Shown here: piece by piece, positions 23,188 to 34,886 of the stretch
Numbering within the stretch: position 1 is the stretch's first letter
Layout of the letters: every line of letters begins with the position of its first letter
Source of the DNA: Chlorokybus atmophyticus
Taxonomy: Eukaryota; Streptophyta; Chlorokybophyceae; Chlorokybales; Chlorokybaceae
Reading direction: 5' to 3'
Length of the DNA: 64,000 nucleotides
NCBI GenBank assembly: GCA_009103225.1
Contig: RHPI01002402.1
Coordinates: 300,064-364,063 of the forward strand
Notes under the pieces: model-generated
Seen by the model: only the letters and a program-made list of their open reading frames with translations
Told to the model about the DNA's origin: nothing
Databases searched by the model: none
Translations under genes and position numbers: made by a program

Positions 23188-24440
23188 TTTATTTGATTAT
23201 AAATAAGGGCGGGGAACCTCTATATACGTAGCACTCTGTTACACTTAGGCTATACGGCCTTGGTCCCATGCATGTGAGGCAACTTGTCCACGATGGCGGC
23301 TGACGAAGCAGATGCTCCGGCGGCAAAGCGATTGAAGTGGCCATACAGGGGTGAAGAGGGCGCGGTGAGCACCGTTCTCACCAAGGCTAATAATGAAGCG
23401 CTGGAGTAATACGAGAGTGGTCCAGCCTCAATCGCTCAGCCACTTAGCACTGTTCCGCGTTCGCCATGAATTGAAAGTTCTTGGACTTGCCCCTTAAAGT
23501 ACTGAACTCCGGCTCGTCGTGGTAAGCCCGTGCTACTGCGCGTGTTCAAGCCGGAGGTCTGAGGTGTCGACCCGAACTATGTTCCCGTGTTTTGCATGGG
23601 CAGGGCAGCGCAACGCTGTTTCTCAGCGAAACACACGGCTTTTTGTAATTGCACGTCATTACATGCTTGTGCATGGTGCTGTCGCTACAGGGATCCCTTG
23701 CAGGGTTGGCCTCCCTGCCACAATTGTGGCCACGCAAGATGCGTACAGAGTTGCCCTGCTTACTTCCATCCAGCTGTGCATTGGCAAATCAACCCGCTCG
23801 CAAAGCATAAGAGCGCGGCGGATTGATGTGCATGTATGGATTGGAGTGCATCCCCCCGACTATATAGTTGTATACAGCAGGCTATCGTATACAACTATAT
23901 AGCTGTATAACTCTTGTATGTACATGTGAGGTTTGCATGGGCCCCATCTGCCCATGCGAAACTGTGCAATGTGCACGTGTCGACCTTGTGCTCCATGTGT
24001 ATTAAAGATGTCGATCGCTGTGTGTGGGGCATCTGCTCATGTCTAGAATGTGAATAATGAATGTTGGCCAGGACATCGAGCTTCCCTACCCCCTCCAATT
24101 GCCTCCTTACTCTCCGGAATGGGCCAACTGCATCTGGCAGGCCTCACACATCCAATCTCTCAAAGGAACTTTGCTCAATGATGGTAACAAACACCATATG
24201 TGCCAATCAGCCACAATCTGTCACACAGCAGCATGCTTCCCTCTCCGTCGGCGCGTGCACAGCCTTCGCAGCAGTGGCTGGCATCGGGGATAGCTGCCTT
24301 GGGGTCCACATCCCCATCAATGTTGGGTAGATGACAGATGGCACAGATTTTCAGCTGTTCTGTGCAAGTCCTGGCATCGCTGCTCCAAATAGAAGCACGC
24401 TGTTGTCGCGAACCTCCTTGACTCTGAGAATCATGTAGCT
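23188..24440. other. sequence between two retroelements; short broken reading frame and a hairpin
   Basis: A 38-codon plus-strand frame begins with ATG at about 23293 (MAADEADAPAAKRLKWPYRG) and ends at a TAA near 23409. The same frame stays protein-like past the stop. It may be the end of a disrupted gene. A 16-bp perfect inverted repeat lies at 23860-23902. Nothing else was supportable. Confidence 0.35.
23860..23902. repeat. perfect 16-bp inverted repeat (hairpin)
   Basis: Arms CTATATAGTTGTATAC (23860-23875) and GTATACAACTATATAG (23887-23902) are exact reverse complements around an 11-base loop. It could be a small palindromic element or a cruciform-forming site. Confidence 0.9.
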
Positions 24441-27045
24441 GACATTAGTGTTTAGCGTGTCCTTGGTTTGGCGATGACGATAAATCTAATCTCCTGCCTC
24501 AGATTTGCATGCGGAGCTTGTGTGTAGACACCGCTGCGCACTCGCGCGTAGCGTTGAGTGTCTCTGTGCTGTACAATGATCTGATTGTCCATTGCAATTG
24601 GCATGACGCATTGAAACAGCGCTACCCTAGCAGTAAGCTCTTTGACAAGAATCTGTTCATCTTGTAGATCTACAACTGCATCTGCTGGCTTTCTGATAGC
24701 AACCGGCAGTTGTGGGTGGCAACTGTACAGCAAAAATAAGACTATATGCATCTAAGAAAGCTTGTCGGCTGAACGTGTAGCCCACCATAATGCATAGCAT
24801 CTGAAAATCCATGTTGCTCTTGTTATGACTGCAACGCAACTTGCGCAGTCCTCCCTTTGCAGTTTGTACCATCCTTTCAATGAGCCCATTAACTTATGGA
24901 TGGTTGCATTGCATGTGGCGGTGATCAATAAAAACATTCATGCAGCAAATCATTAAACCTGCCACGAATGTGTGCCTTGATCTGTCAGCACCTCCGCACA
25001 CCCACCAAACGTGCTGAACACCAGGTTGAGGAACGCCTCCGTGATGGTGTTGCTGTCTTTGTTCACAAGTGGTGTCACCTCCACCCATTTGCCGAAATGT
25101 TTGATCATTACTAGGATATAGCGATAACCCCTCTTACTGAAAGGTAAACCTCCTGCCAGGTCCAAACTTCAATGATAAAACAACTCTTGAATGGGGAGTG
25201 GGTGAAGCTGTGGATGCGCCGTATTGAAGCTTGCCTTCATCTTGTCACACTCCACACACCGTTGTGCGGCGACCATTGCGGCCACGCCTGCCCACCAGTA
25301 TGTCGTAATTCTCAGCGCCAGTGTGCGCTTGACCCCGAAGTGTCCCCGTTGACTGTGCAGCTTGCGCACAATCATCTCCTCTCTCTTGTGCAGTGGTGGC
25401 ACCACTGCGGTGCCTTCTTTTATTGTCTTGCGAACTTTGTCTTCCTTCCAGCTGTAGCTTTGCGAGCGACGCCACACTAAGTCCTTAGTCAAAGAACTTG
25501 CAGATGGTGTATAAGTTCCTGTCTTTAAGTACATTTGAGCTCTTTAATCTAAGCCAGATGTCACCTTGATAATATCATCCTCAGCGGTGCGAACCCCCTC
25601 AGTCTTGGGTGCACAACATGCTGGCGATTCGCGGTTGAGAAGGGTGTTAGCGGCTTGTTCATGATTAGTCACTGCACACCCTGCAATGACGAGGAGTGCT
25701 GCTACATCCATAGCAACGTGGGTACCTGGCCCATCATCGTGCCGTGCCTCACTCCCATTTATGTCTACAACAGGGTTTCTGCTCAGTCCATCGGCTGATG
25801 GACTGAGCAAAAATACTCACGTTGGCCAGCCCTGCCTTGGGTTTTATGACAAAGTCATACTCTTGTAGGATAAAAGCCCAGGGAGCATGATTTCCTGTCA
25901 GGTGGTTGTTGGTGAGCAACCACTTCAGCGGCTGGTGATTAGTAAAGAGCGTGAAGCGCCGTCCGAAGAGGAAGGGTCTAAATTGAACGATTGCCCACAC
26001 TGCTGCTAGAAACTCTCCTTCATATGACATGTGATTGCCCTTAGCTTTGTTGTTGCTTCTGCAAGCATACGCAACAACGTACTTTGCTCCATCTTCATTC
26101 TTCTGGCATGACACAGCGCCAATGCCCAACTTGCTCCAATCTCTATGAAGGATGAACTCCTTGTTGTAGACATGTCTTCTCAGCACCGGTGCCTCACTGA
26201 GCTTCTCCTTGACCAGCTCAAACGCCTGTTGGCAATCTTTGCTCAATTGCCAACGATTCTCCTTCTTTAGCGTTTCATTTTTTGATCTGATCAACTTGCT
26301 AACTTTACCTATTAATTGGAAAGTTTTTCACGGATCGTTGGTAGTAATTTGCCAGCCTTATGAATGCCTTGAGCCTGCTGATGTCGGTGGGTGTTGGTAC
26401 TTGGCCAATGGCGTCCACTGGTTTTTTCCACCTGCACTCCTCCATGCACAATCTCGTGTCCCTAAGTATTGCACTGTGTCGGCTGCAAATCTGCACTTTT
26501 CAGAGTGGCAAATCATTTCTGCAGCCTTGATCCTTTTAAAAACAGCGTCAAGATGTTTCACGTGGTCTTCCACATTGTCGCTCAAGATCAGCACATCATT
26601 AATGTAACATTGCGTTAAGGAGAGTCCCCTAGGTATCGGATCCATCACTCTCTGGAAAACTGTTTGTGCGTTCTTCATGCCGAATGGCATCGCCTTCCAC
26701 CAATATAATGTGCGGTAACCCTAGAAGGCAGTCTTGTGCATGTTCTGTTCCTTGATGTAAAATTTGTGAAAGTCGGCACGCAGGTCGAATGTGTTGAAGA
26801 TCTTTGCGTCGGCGACGTCACCGAATGTGTCTTCTGCAGCAAGCGTTGTGCACCTATCTGTCTCTGTGGCTGCGTTTGCAGGTTTGAAGTTCACACACAT
26901 GCGCATCTATGTCCAGTTACCCTCCAAGTCTTTCTTTCTGTGCATGCCTACAGCGGACGCATAGCTAGGGATTGACTCTCCATTAATTCTAGCTTGCAAA
27001 AGCTCATCACACACTTCTGCTTCCCTCCTGTCACGCCTACAAGGC
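24440..27045 (-). pseudogene. pol remnant of a second Ty3/gypsy-type retrotransposon
   Basis: Reading right to left: RT N-terminal part (about 26721-27045; FNTFDLRADFHKFYIKEQNM), RT catalytic part (26358-26690; MPFGMKNAQTVFQRVMDP), RNase H (25749-26294; FILHRDWSKLGIGAV and LFTNHQPLKWLL), integrase zinc-binding region (25169-25534; HSQRGHFGVKRTL ... CVECDKMK), integrase core (24953-25165; RYILVMIKHFGKWVEVTPLV, VLTDQGTH) and C-terminal part (24657-24872; MVQTAKGGLRKLRC). Several stops and frameshifts break it. The catalytic motif reads YIND instead of Y-x-D-D. No gag or LTRs were found, and its sequence differs from the 16-23 kb element, so it is a separate, truncated family member. Confidence 0.88.
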
Positions 27046-28100
27046 TGGCGAAAGTCACTCTCTGTTACTTACTTTAATGGTAAAAATGTGGAAATGTGCT
27101 ACTCATGCGGACTATGTGGCTTATGTGGACCTACCGTCTATTAAGCTATGTGGTGCTTGGTATATGAATCACATGGACTCGTCCTGATCTCCTTGGGACT
27201 CTAGGACATTGTATTACACAAGGCATTGATATTCGCTAGCACAGAGCTGATCAGTGTCTACCTTGGCCATATGAGCCTGACGTCACAGTGTTGTGATGAT
27301 GGTTGCCATGCATAATGACCGTGGTGCAGCTGTAAGCTGCTACAGGCAATTAACGTCAATTTGATAATGTCTGCCATTGTGTGTCTGCTACAGGCAGCAG
27401 TAAGCTGCTAATGGCATAATATGTTGTGCTGTGATGGGAAGTCTTGTGTTGGACGTTAGCCTTGGAAATGCATCTTGAGACTATGTTGATGTTTCCGAGG
27501 TAAACTACGAGAGTCCTTATGCATGGCACATGTGACAGGTCAGCACACAGTGACAAGGCCTTATTGGTCTTGGACACTTACAGGTGGTTTGCTGTAGACG
27601 CGGGTGCACAAGCCCACATCTTGAGTCCAAAAAGTGTCATGTCCAAAAACGGCGCTAATGTATCAGCAACAGACTTTGCCAGTATTAGTATATGTTGTGG
27701 ATATACACCTCCACCCAATGCATGTGGTGATATATGAAAGACTAAAAGTAGGGCACCCCAACCACGAGCAAATCAACCACATAAGTAAAAACACGCGTGG
27801 CCATCAGCTTCCGCAAAGCCCCTTGGTCAGCTGTACATAACCTGCGCACAAACTTCAACTCAAAGTAACCTGAATGGTAGTTAACGAGATACACCCTCGC
27901 CTTGTTTCCCATAGGTATCTCCATGGTTTGACGGTGTAGCCCATCCGCTGCTATGCACATAGAGATTAGCCACCAAGTATGACAATAAATCATCCAAGGT
28001 GTTGTTTGTAAACCACTTGGTCTGGCCCTCTCACAAAGGCACCCTGTTCTTTCCACATTTCCAAGCATGAGTTGTCACCGTTATGCACGACGGTTACACA

Positions 28101-28142
28101 ACATTGTATGTCACATTTCATATAAAATGTGACATACAATGT
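28101..28142. repeat. perfect 18-bp inverted repeat (hairpin)
   Basis: Arms ACATTGTATGTCACATTT (28101-28118) and AAATGTGACATACAATGT (28125-28142) flank a 6-base loop CATATA. Confidence 0.95.
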
Positions 28143-29285
28143 GCACGGTGGTGTTGTCGCTTAGCACACTCAAACAACTCATCAACCACTTTACATGCCC
28201 ATGCCCATCTCTGCATGCTTAATGTTTGTGTACAAATTGGCAAATTAAAAAATGCAGAGCATTATTGTTGCTTACCTGCGGGACCTCGTTGTGTTTGTGC
28301 ACAGCTAGGATAGAACGGCAACCACAACCACAACCATAATAATTACCCTGCCCCCACCCACTCCACCCATATAATTATGGTATATATATAACACAACATG
28401 CATTATACATATTGCGCTGCACAGCATACTACTACTTGCTACCTGGCCCCTCACGGCTTCGAATTTTTGCATATTATGTATATTGATGTGTTGTTGTGCA
28501 TGTATCTGCTGCTGCTGTATGGGCTGCATGTGTGAGTGATGTGTGTGTAGCATTTGCATATGGGACCTTGGAATGCCTATATGCAAACAAGAATAGTCAT
28601 ATTAAAATTATACATTATCCGATTTACTTTTATGTTTTGTTTTATGGTTGGAGTCGTTGAGTCGGTGTTTCTATGTGCTGTGTTTATTAAATCTTTTGCC
28701 CCTCCATTCTATCGGATACATAATACCCTGTTTTGTGTATATGCATCCAAAAACATATGCAATATAAACGCCTATGAACGTGCAAGATACTTGTTGGTAA
28801 GAAACGTACCGTGTTACATCGAAAATTCAACGCGTAAAGATTCACGACCGCTCGACTCCAAGTTGAAACTGTGTCCGTATGTCATCTCCAATATACGTCA
28901 TTAACCATCTCAATACGGCAATCATATACATCGCTTTTATGCTGACATGAAGTGTTGATTTAACGGTATAGCTTGAGGTTATCTTTCAAGCGCTTGTCGT
29001 AAAATATCATTTCCTATGCCATATACGACATAATTTGAATCCATTATGTGAAGTTGCGTGCTAAGGACGTTGCATAAAAGAATTTGTATCAAACAATCTA
29101 AGGTATGAGTCATATTCCATAAGGCATAAAAGCGCAACATGTATACTCTTGTAGCTGCCTACCCAGTATACAGTAATAAAATGGTATTTACTTGATTGCT
29201 TGATCAGCCATGCGAGTGGCATGATTGATACATTCTGTACGTGCACCATCATGGTCCATCCGTGGCAGGGGCACCATGGTTGCGG

Positions 29286-29294
29286 CGAGCGCGA

Positions 29295-29337
<43 letters not shown>

Positions 29338-29338
29338 N
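29286..29338. repeat. GA microsatellite with an ambiguous base
   Basis: GCGAGCGCGAGCGCGCGCGC leads into a (GA)n run that ends in one N, which suggests a collapsed or unresolved repeat. Confidence 0.95.
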
Positions 29339-29809
29339 ACCCTCAACATCAGGCAGCACATTCACACTCTCCAGGTGAGCTGCAATGTTTTTACGCCCAA
29401 CAAGGATGCGCCGGCCCCAGGCATGGGGGGGGGGGGCTGCCGCTGTGCCAGAACGCTGAGCCAGCGCTGTCGCGCAGGCAATGATACTACCTCTTGCATG
29501 GCTAGCGGGGTGCCAGCAGCAGTGTGGGTAGTTACTGGTGGCCTACAACGCTAGCATGTAGCCCGGTGGTGAATGACTGTGCGTGCATGTGATGATGAGA
29601 TTGTTGCATGTATGACGCACGAGCACTCCTATTCCTCAATGACTGTACAAATGTGAACCGCGCATATGTGTTATGATATAACTACACCTTACAAAACAGC
29701 AAAAGTCGCTACCCTACTGATTTTTGAATGATCTTTGATCAACAAGAAATCGGTGTGCGTGTGTGTGACAATGGGATGCAGTTGACATGCAAACCAACAC
29801 CGCATGACA

Positions 29810-31039
29810 TCACGGTGCCTTACCAACACAAGCAAGTATTGGGAAATCCATTGCGACTTCATCTTCTTCCACCCAATGGTGAAAGTGGAGTGCAGTACTG
29901 CACTCAACGCTCGTCAAGCCCGCTTTGGCGTAAAACTCTTGAAATTCTTCACATGAAAACCCCTCTGGGCCAGACAGGTAAGTACAAGTCATATGACACC
30001 TTCATAATGCAAGGGCTTGATATGCAACACTTACCGTGATGGTATACACCGGCCGTTTCATGCTGCTGTTTTGTGTGCATCTTGATGCTAATGTCAGTCT
30101 TTTGCAGGTCAAATGTAACAAGCGTGCCCCCAGGCTTCAAGAACTGTGCCAGCAACGTGATGAATGCTTGAACATCTGCAATTCAGCAAGGTCCATCATG
30201 AGACAGTGCAGTACAGATCAACCTCAAGGCTTCAACTTGTATGCTGACTCAGCATTGCTGAGGAGGAGAAAGTGCAAAGCCTTGCCTGGCATGCTGTTTG
30301 CTATTACCATCAATATGGTGCGTGGCCATGCTAGAGAATGCGAGGTCGAAGCGCTGCGAGCTCAAGTCAGAAGGGGACTCGAGCTGCATGCACACCGGGT
30401 GGACATTTGGTGTGCCAGCCTTCTGCACCTTGTGCTCCAACATCTGCATGCATGTGAAAAGACTGACTCACTGTCTGTGACACGTTGTCACCTAACAGTA
30501 CTCAATCAACAGGAAGTGTGCTTAGACGCATTGTATGCGTCAGTGACACAACCACATGCATGCACCTTAGTGACAATATGGCCTTGATTGCTGACCAAAG
30601 CACTTGCGACCAGGCGAAACTGTACTAGCGCTGTTTGTTTTTCAAAGCGACTGACTTTGACACTTACGCCTATCATGCCCTTGGAAGAGTCGACAGCAGT
30701 GACGCTCCTAGCTTTCTCGGCCAGGTGCATGGCCAGCACTCCCGTGCCGCACCCCACTTCCAGCACGTCCGCTTCGCCCCACCTGACAACAGCTGAGTCT
30801 CTGCTGTGTTCACATATTGGTTTACCTTCAACCAACGCTGCTGCTCATGCATGGTCAAAAGCATGCCTGAAGCCTTGCAGTTGCCTGTCCAGGGCGTCCA
30901 GCGCGCTGGCCGACAGGGCCCTGACCTCCGGCCAGGCGTCCCACTTGAGGGCCATCTCGTCGAAGTAGGCCGTGCCATCTGAGGCGGGGACATCAGCAGC
31001 GACGACCCCGCCTCCGCCGCCGCCCTCCACTGCCGCCAT
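29810..31039 (-). CDS. class I SAM-dependent methyltransferase (UbiE/type-11-like)
   Basis: Five exons, 30885-31039, 30668-30782, 30308-30443, 30035-30175 and 29810-29964, join in phase to 234 codons (233 aa). After a Gly-rich start comes TAYFDEMALKWDAWPEVR, a typical lead-in of small methyltransferases. Motif I is DVLEVGCGTGVLAMHLAEKA at about residues 57-76, with the acidic SAM-ribose residue in VTAVDSSKGMIG. Motif II region is RFDLAFSSMATHHIDD, and motif III is LAQFLKPGGTLVTFDLQ. The C-terminus has HHEGFSCEEFQEFYAKAGLT, the HHGF-type loop common in this family. Substrate is unknown. Intron 1 needs a GC donor (AG|GCAACT) to keep the frame, because the alternative GT donor lies beyond a stop. 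A transit peptide is not evident from this start. Confidence 0.88.
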
Positions 31040-31898
31040 AATGCCTGACGACAAGCAGCGTACAACGACAGCGCCAAGCTGCTGCTGTGCACCAAGTCCC
31101 TCACTCACATTATCTGTCGCTGTGGCCTTGCGCTTGTGTTGTGTACACAGCATCAGGCGCTTCAAGACAAGTTGTTGCAATGGCCTTATGCAGGCAGGCG
31201 CAACAACCGAGTGAAGTGGTTGACACGCGCCAGCATCGTCGTCGTAATATTGCTGCCTCCACGTGCTAACTGCATTGCCGCTGCTGTGCGGGTGGTGAAC
31301 TCCTGCCTGCCTGCCTTGCCTGCCTGCCTGCCCTGCTGCTGCAAGACCCCTGCTAGTGTCTAGGAGTCTAGCGGTCTAGGTGTGGTAATGCGCTGCCCCC
31401 CCCTCCTCCCNNNNNNNNNNNNNNNNNNNNNNNNNNNNNNNNNNNNNNNNNNNNNNNNNNNNNNNNNNNNNNNNNNNNNNNNNNNNNNNNNNNNNNNNNN
31501 NNNNNNNNNNNNNNNNNNTCCCAACACACACAACAACACTCTATCCAAGTTCCCAGTGTATGTATGCGCGTGTGGTACCTTGTATCTTGCTTTCTTCAGC
31601 TATATGTAAGACAAGCCAGCGTGCACAAGCGAGTGAGTAGAATAAACACGCATGCGGACAAGTGCGCGAACATGTGTATGCAGCTGTCTCTCTTTGCTCG
31701 CGCATGTACAGGGAATAGAGGGATGTACACGCGAATAAACATGCCCACACGCACACACTCACTCAGCACCCCATCCGCGTGTGCATGCACACACACATAC
31801 ACTGAAAGCCTATCAATTGCTTTGACTGTGGCAGATTTGAACCAACCAAGTTCCAACTTCAATTCAACAACACCACTTGCCACCACCAACACCACCAC
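31040..31898. other. intergenic region with assembly gap
   Basis: No protein-like frame. Contains the 108-bp N run and CA/TG-rich sequence. Confidence 0.6.
31411..31518. other. assembly gap (N run)
   Basis: 108 consecutive N, next to a C-rich stretch. Confidence 0.99.
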
Positions 31899-33616
31899 CT
31901 AGTGTTCGTCTTCGAGCACCCCCGGACACGACGCGAGCATGTCCTCTCGGTCGCTGTACTGCGTCCCGCAGTAGAAGCAGTACGCGTGGGCGTCGCGCAG
32001 CGCCTGTAGCACGGCCAGGAGCTCCTGCTCCACCGCGTGGGGGGACGGCGGCGGAGGGGGCTTGTCTGCGGTGGCGGCATCGCTGCTGTCGTCCTCGGCG
32101 GGGTCGTCTGGCTGGGGGTGTTGGTGAGCGTGCGCAGTGAGTTGATGGTGTTGGTCAGTGACAAGAGAGTAGTGCACTGAGTCATGTGTAGCAGAATGGA
32201 ACACATGTGCACGCATGTACACGCACACATTTGCACGTGTGCGCGTGCGCGCACACGTGCGTATACATGTGTAAATGCATGCACCCACTCACACAAGGAG
32301 ATCGCAGGCAGGAAAAAGTTACATGAACGTGTGCAGGCGCACTCGAGCTCTTGCAGCTACACGCATTAACAAACCTTTACTCTGTACCTGTGTCCACAGA
32401 GGGTTATCATTGACCCCTTTCCTTCGATCCAGCTCCTCCAACACCCCCCTCGCACTCTTCAACTGCCCCGCAGTCTTCCTCCTGTTAAACCTCCCGCTCT
32501 GCGCTCGCGTATACTCCGCCCTCATCGCCCTCTCCGCCTCCTCCCTCCTCCTCAACTCCCTCTCGATGTCCGCCCAACTCCGGCCCTCCCACCACTCTTT
32601 CTTCTTCTTCGCGTAGGGTTGTTTTTGTGAGTGTTTTGGTGGGTGTCGCTTGCGTTGGGATTTGGAGTGGGATGAGTGGGAGTTGGAAGCGAGGGCGACG
32701 GGTAAGTAAGCCAGCTGCTGGTTCTCGTCGTAGAGACAGTCGAAGGCTTCGGAAAGGAGCTTGAAGGCCTCCGTGGCGCGAGGGTCGCTGCACTTGTCTG
32801 CGCACGAGATGAACGTTGCCTTGTGTTGGTGGTGTTGGTGGTTGGGCAGTGACACCGAGGAATTTACAACATGTTGTTCCCAATCGACGGCAGTGCTGAA
32901 CAACTAGACACCGACACGTCAGACGAACTGAACATGAACTCACAAGAACGCATGTTTCCATCATGTAACACTTCTTGCTTATCGGTTTGAGAACTCTCGC
33001 ATGAGAGCTATTCTGTGGAACGTTTTGAGACGAAGGCTATCATCGCAAAAACAGCAGCTAGCTGGGCACGCAAACATCTCAAGCTAGTAGAGTTTTGAGA
33101 CGGAACATTTGGCATTTCTACTTGAATGCAGCGCAATTCAGCAATGCGCAGAACAAGATGCGAAACACACATTCTCCTGTAACAACACCTTACACATGTC
33201 ACAGAGTGACTCAACACGGATATCTGTCCCACTCTAATCCCAGCATCTCCCAAAAGCAAACAGGTTTTAGTGCTGGAGACTGTCTGTTCCATCCGCCCAG
33301 CCAATGCTCTGTTTGTAAGACTTTGATGCATGCATGTGTGTGCGCACATGAGCATGCCAATGGAAACGCGCACGCACACACGCATGCGCACGCACACGCA
33401 TGCGCGAGCGCATGCGTGCGTGCGTGCGTACGTACGTGTCTGTAACTCTCCATGCTACTGACCTGGATGTATTTGCAGCGCGAACGTCCTGTACGCCTTC
33501 CGGACGGTGTGCGGCTCGGCGTGTTCGAGGGGCAGCGCCATCCGGGCGAAGAAGTTGCCGGCCCGCAGCACAGCCGACACCGCCTCACTGCCCGGCCCAG
33601 CTGCCGCCGCTGCCAT
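31899..33616 (-). CDS. J-domain (DnaJ-like) protein with a C-terminal CxxC motif
   Basis: Three exons, 33463-33616, 32388-32797 and 31899-32111, join in phase to 259 codons (258 aa). The J domain starts near residue 25; its HPD motif (residues 50-52) is made only after splicing, since exon 1 ends in the first base of the Asp codon. DKCSDPRATEAFKLLSEAF follows, the usual helix III to IV layout. The middle is basic with WWEGRSWADIERELRRREE. The C-terminus has YCFYCGTQYSDREDMLASCP ending GVLEDEH, which resembles the C-terminal DUF4187 motif of GPATCH11-type proteins. J proteins stimulate Hsp70 ATPase; the partner and location are unknown, but this domain set suggests a nuclear RNA-processing role. 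The ATG at 33616 follows a stop in frame, which supports the start. Confidence 0.88.
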
Positions 33617-34024
33617 CGCTTAACAAGAGAATAGGGAGAGAGTGTTTACAGAGGACTCTTAGTGTGGGCTATGGTCTATGCATCCACACCACACGGAGCA
33701 TTGACTGAGCTCATTTCCTAACATAGTGATGCAAGCATATGTGTCTGCATCATCGGCAGATTGACGACAAGCTGTCTTGCTTCTTCTTTGCTGGCATGCA
33801 GAAGACGAGATCTACTGAGGTGGTTTGCTGACAAGTGGGGAAGTCCTTGAAAGGCGAGGACTAATGGATTGGTGGGGGTAGGGCATGTCCCTCATGCATC
33901 GCTCACAGCAGGCGCAACACCAGACACGCTAATGATAGTTCTGGTTGTGAAGCTGGGCACTGCGGTTGGAGTAACGAGCGAGGGAGAGATGGCTGCAAGC
34001 TAGTAATAGATTAAGGGAGCGCCA

Positions 34025-34026
34025 AT

Positions 34027-34053
<27 letters not shown>
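34025..34053. repeat. GCC trinucleotide microsatellite
   Basis: Uninterrupted CGCCGCCGCC... run just downstream of the tRNA-Asp terminator. Confidence 0.95.
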
Positions 34054-34057
<4 letters not shown>

Positions 34058-34133
34058 TTCAGGTGCGTGCGAAGCGAAAAAATCGCCCAATATGCAAAAA
34101 GCGGTAATGGGGCAAAAGAGACCAGTGCTTGCA

Positions 34134-34205
34134 CGCACCTGCCGGGAATTGAACCCGGGTCTTCCGCGTGACAGGCGGAGATACTTACCACTATACTACA
34201 GGTAC
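34134..34205 (-). tRNA. tRNA-Asp (anticodon GTC), copy 1
   Basis: The minus strand folds as a tRNA of 72 nt: acceptor stem GTACCTG with CAGGTGC, anticodon stem TCCGC/GCGGA around CTGTCAC (GTC), and T arm CCGGG-TTCAATT-CCCGG. D-arm box A is AGTATAGTGG-like. A TTTT run lies about 20 nt past the 3' end, a Pol III terminator. There is no intron and no encoded CCA. It is identical over its full length to the copy at 41957-42028. Confidence 0.95.
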
Positions 34206-34861
34206 AAGTGTTGTCACAAGGTATTACAATAAGCACTATATATATGTATTTACAGAAAAGTTGGTTCGGAGGTCGGGCAAGCATTGGAGTGTTGAGGCGC
34301 AGTCTAGGGTAAAGGTGCCTCATTTGGCCACTCGCCCTTAATTGGCCAAGAACGGTTTCATGAAGGTTACATGCAGGTGCAAGCACTTGGGGCGGTGCTT
34401 TTTGGTGGTAATCTTCTACTCATTGAGACCTACCTATCGCAAAAACAACAATCAACAATGAGAAACTATGGCAGCCGGGATTATTTTTATATATATAATT
34501 AAAAAAAAAGCGTTTAGAAGAAAAGCACAGGTTGGGGTTTCGCAGCTACCCAACATTTATGACACACCCGTGATTTAAATGACCATAACTTCCGCAATAC
34601 TTACTCACATTGCTTGATAATTTAATCAATGGGAAGGTCACGACAAGACCTAGCTACTACCAAAGTTCGGGCTCTATGGCGCGGCCAATTGAAAATTGTA
34701 GGTTCATAAAGTCAAAAGTGGCCAAGTTAGGGTAAACGCTTGGGCGGCCTGACCCCTATATCATCCCCGCTTGACACACTGTACCTTTGTTGATACTAAC
34801 CCTTTGGTAAAACCAAAATTTCTGCCGCGTAGCTCAACTTCAGGGCTACCAGAAACATATA

Positions 34862-34886
34862 GGGTAAGTGTACCATAGTTCGGACA
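34862..34886. repeat. left terminal inverted repeat
   Basis: GGGTAAGTGTACCATAGTTC followed by GGACA; reverse-complement partner at 39315-39339. Confidence 0.88.

Larger units (their letters stand above)
27046..29809. other. AT-richer intergenic stretch, no supportable gene
   Basis: Contains a near-repeated block around 27330-27420 (GCTGCTACAGGCA twice), a perfect 18-bp inverted repeat at 28101-28142, a frame at 28554-28904 without recognisable features, and a GA microsatellite at 29286-29337 ending in a single N (29338). Confidence 0.45.
33617..34861. other. intergenic region holding a tRNA gene and a GCC repeat
   Basis: Apart from tRNA-Asp (34134-34205) and the GCC microsatellite, no coding frame is supported. 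The stretch from 34400 to 34860 is AT-rich. Confidence 0.6.

Noticed and set aside
32184-32369. Cys/His/Thr-rich frames near CA/TG repeats
   Set aside because: Low-complexity intron sequence of the J-domain gene.
34308-34760. A second TIR element starting TAGGGTAAAGGTGCC
   Set aside because: The similar motif near 34731 is in direct, not inverted, orientation and the match is short.
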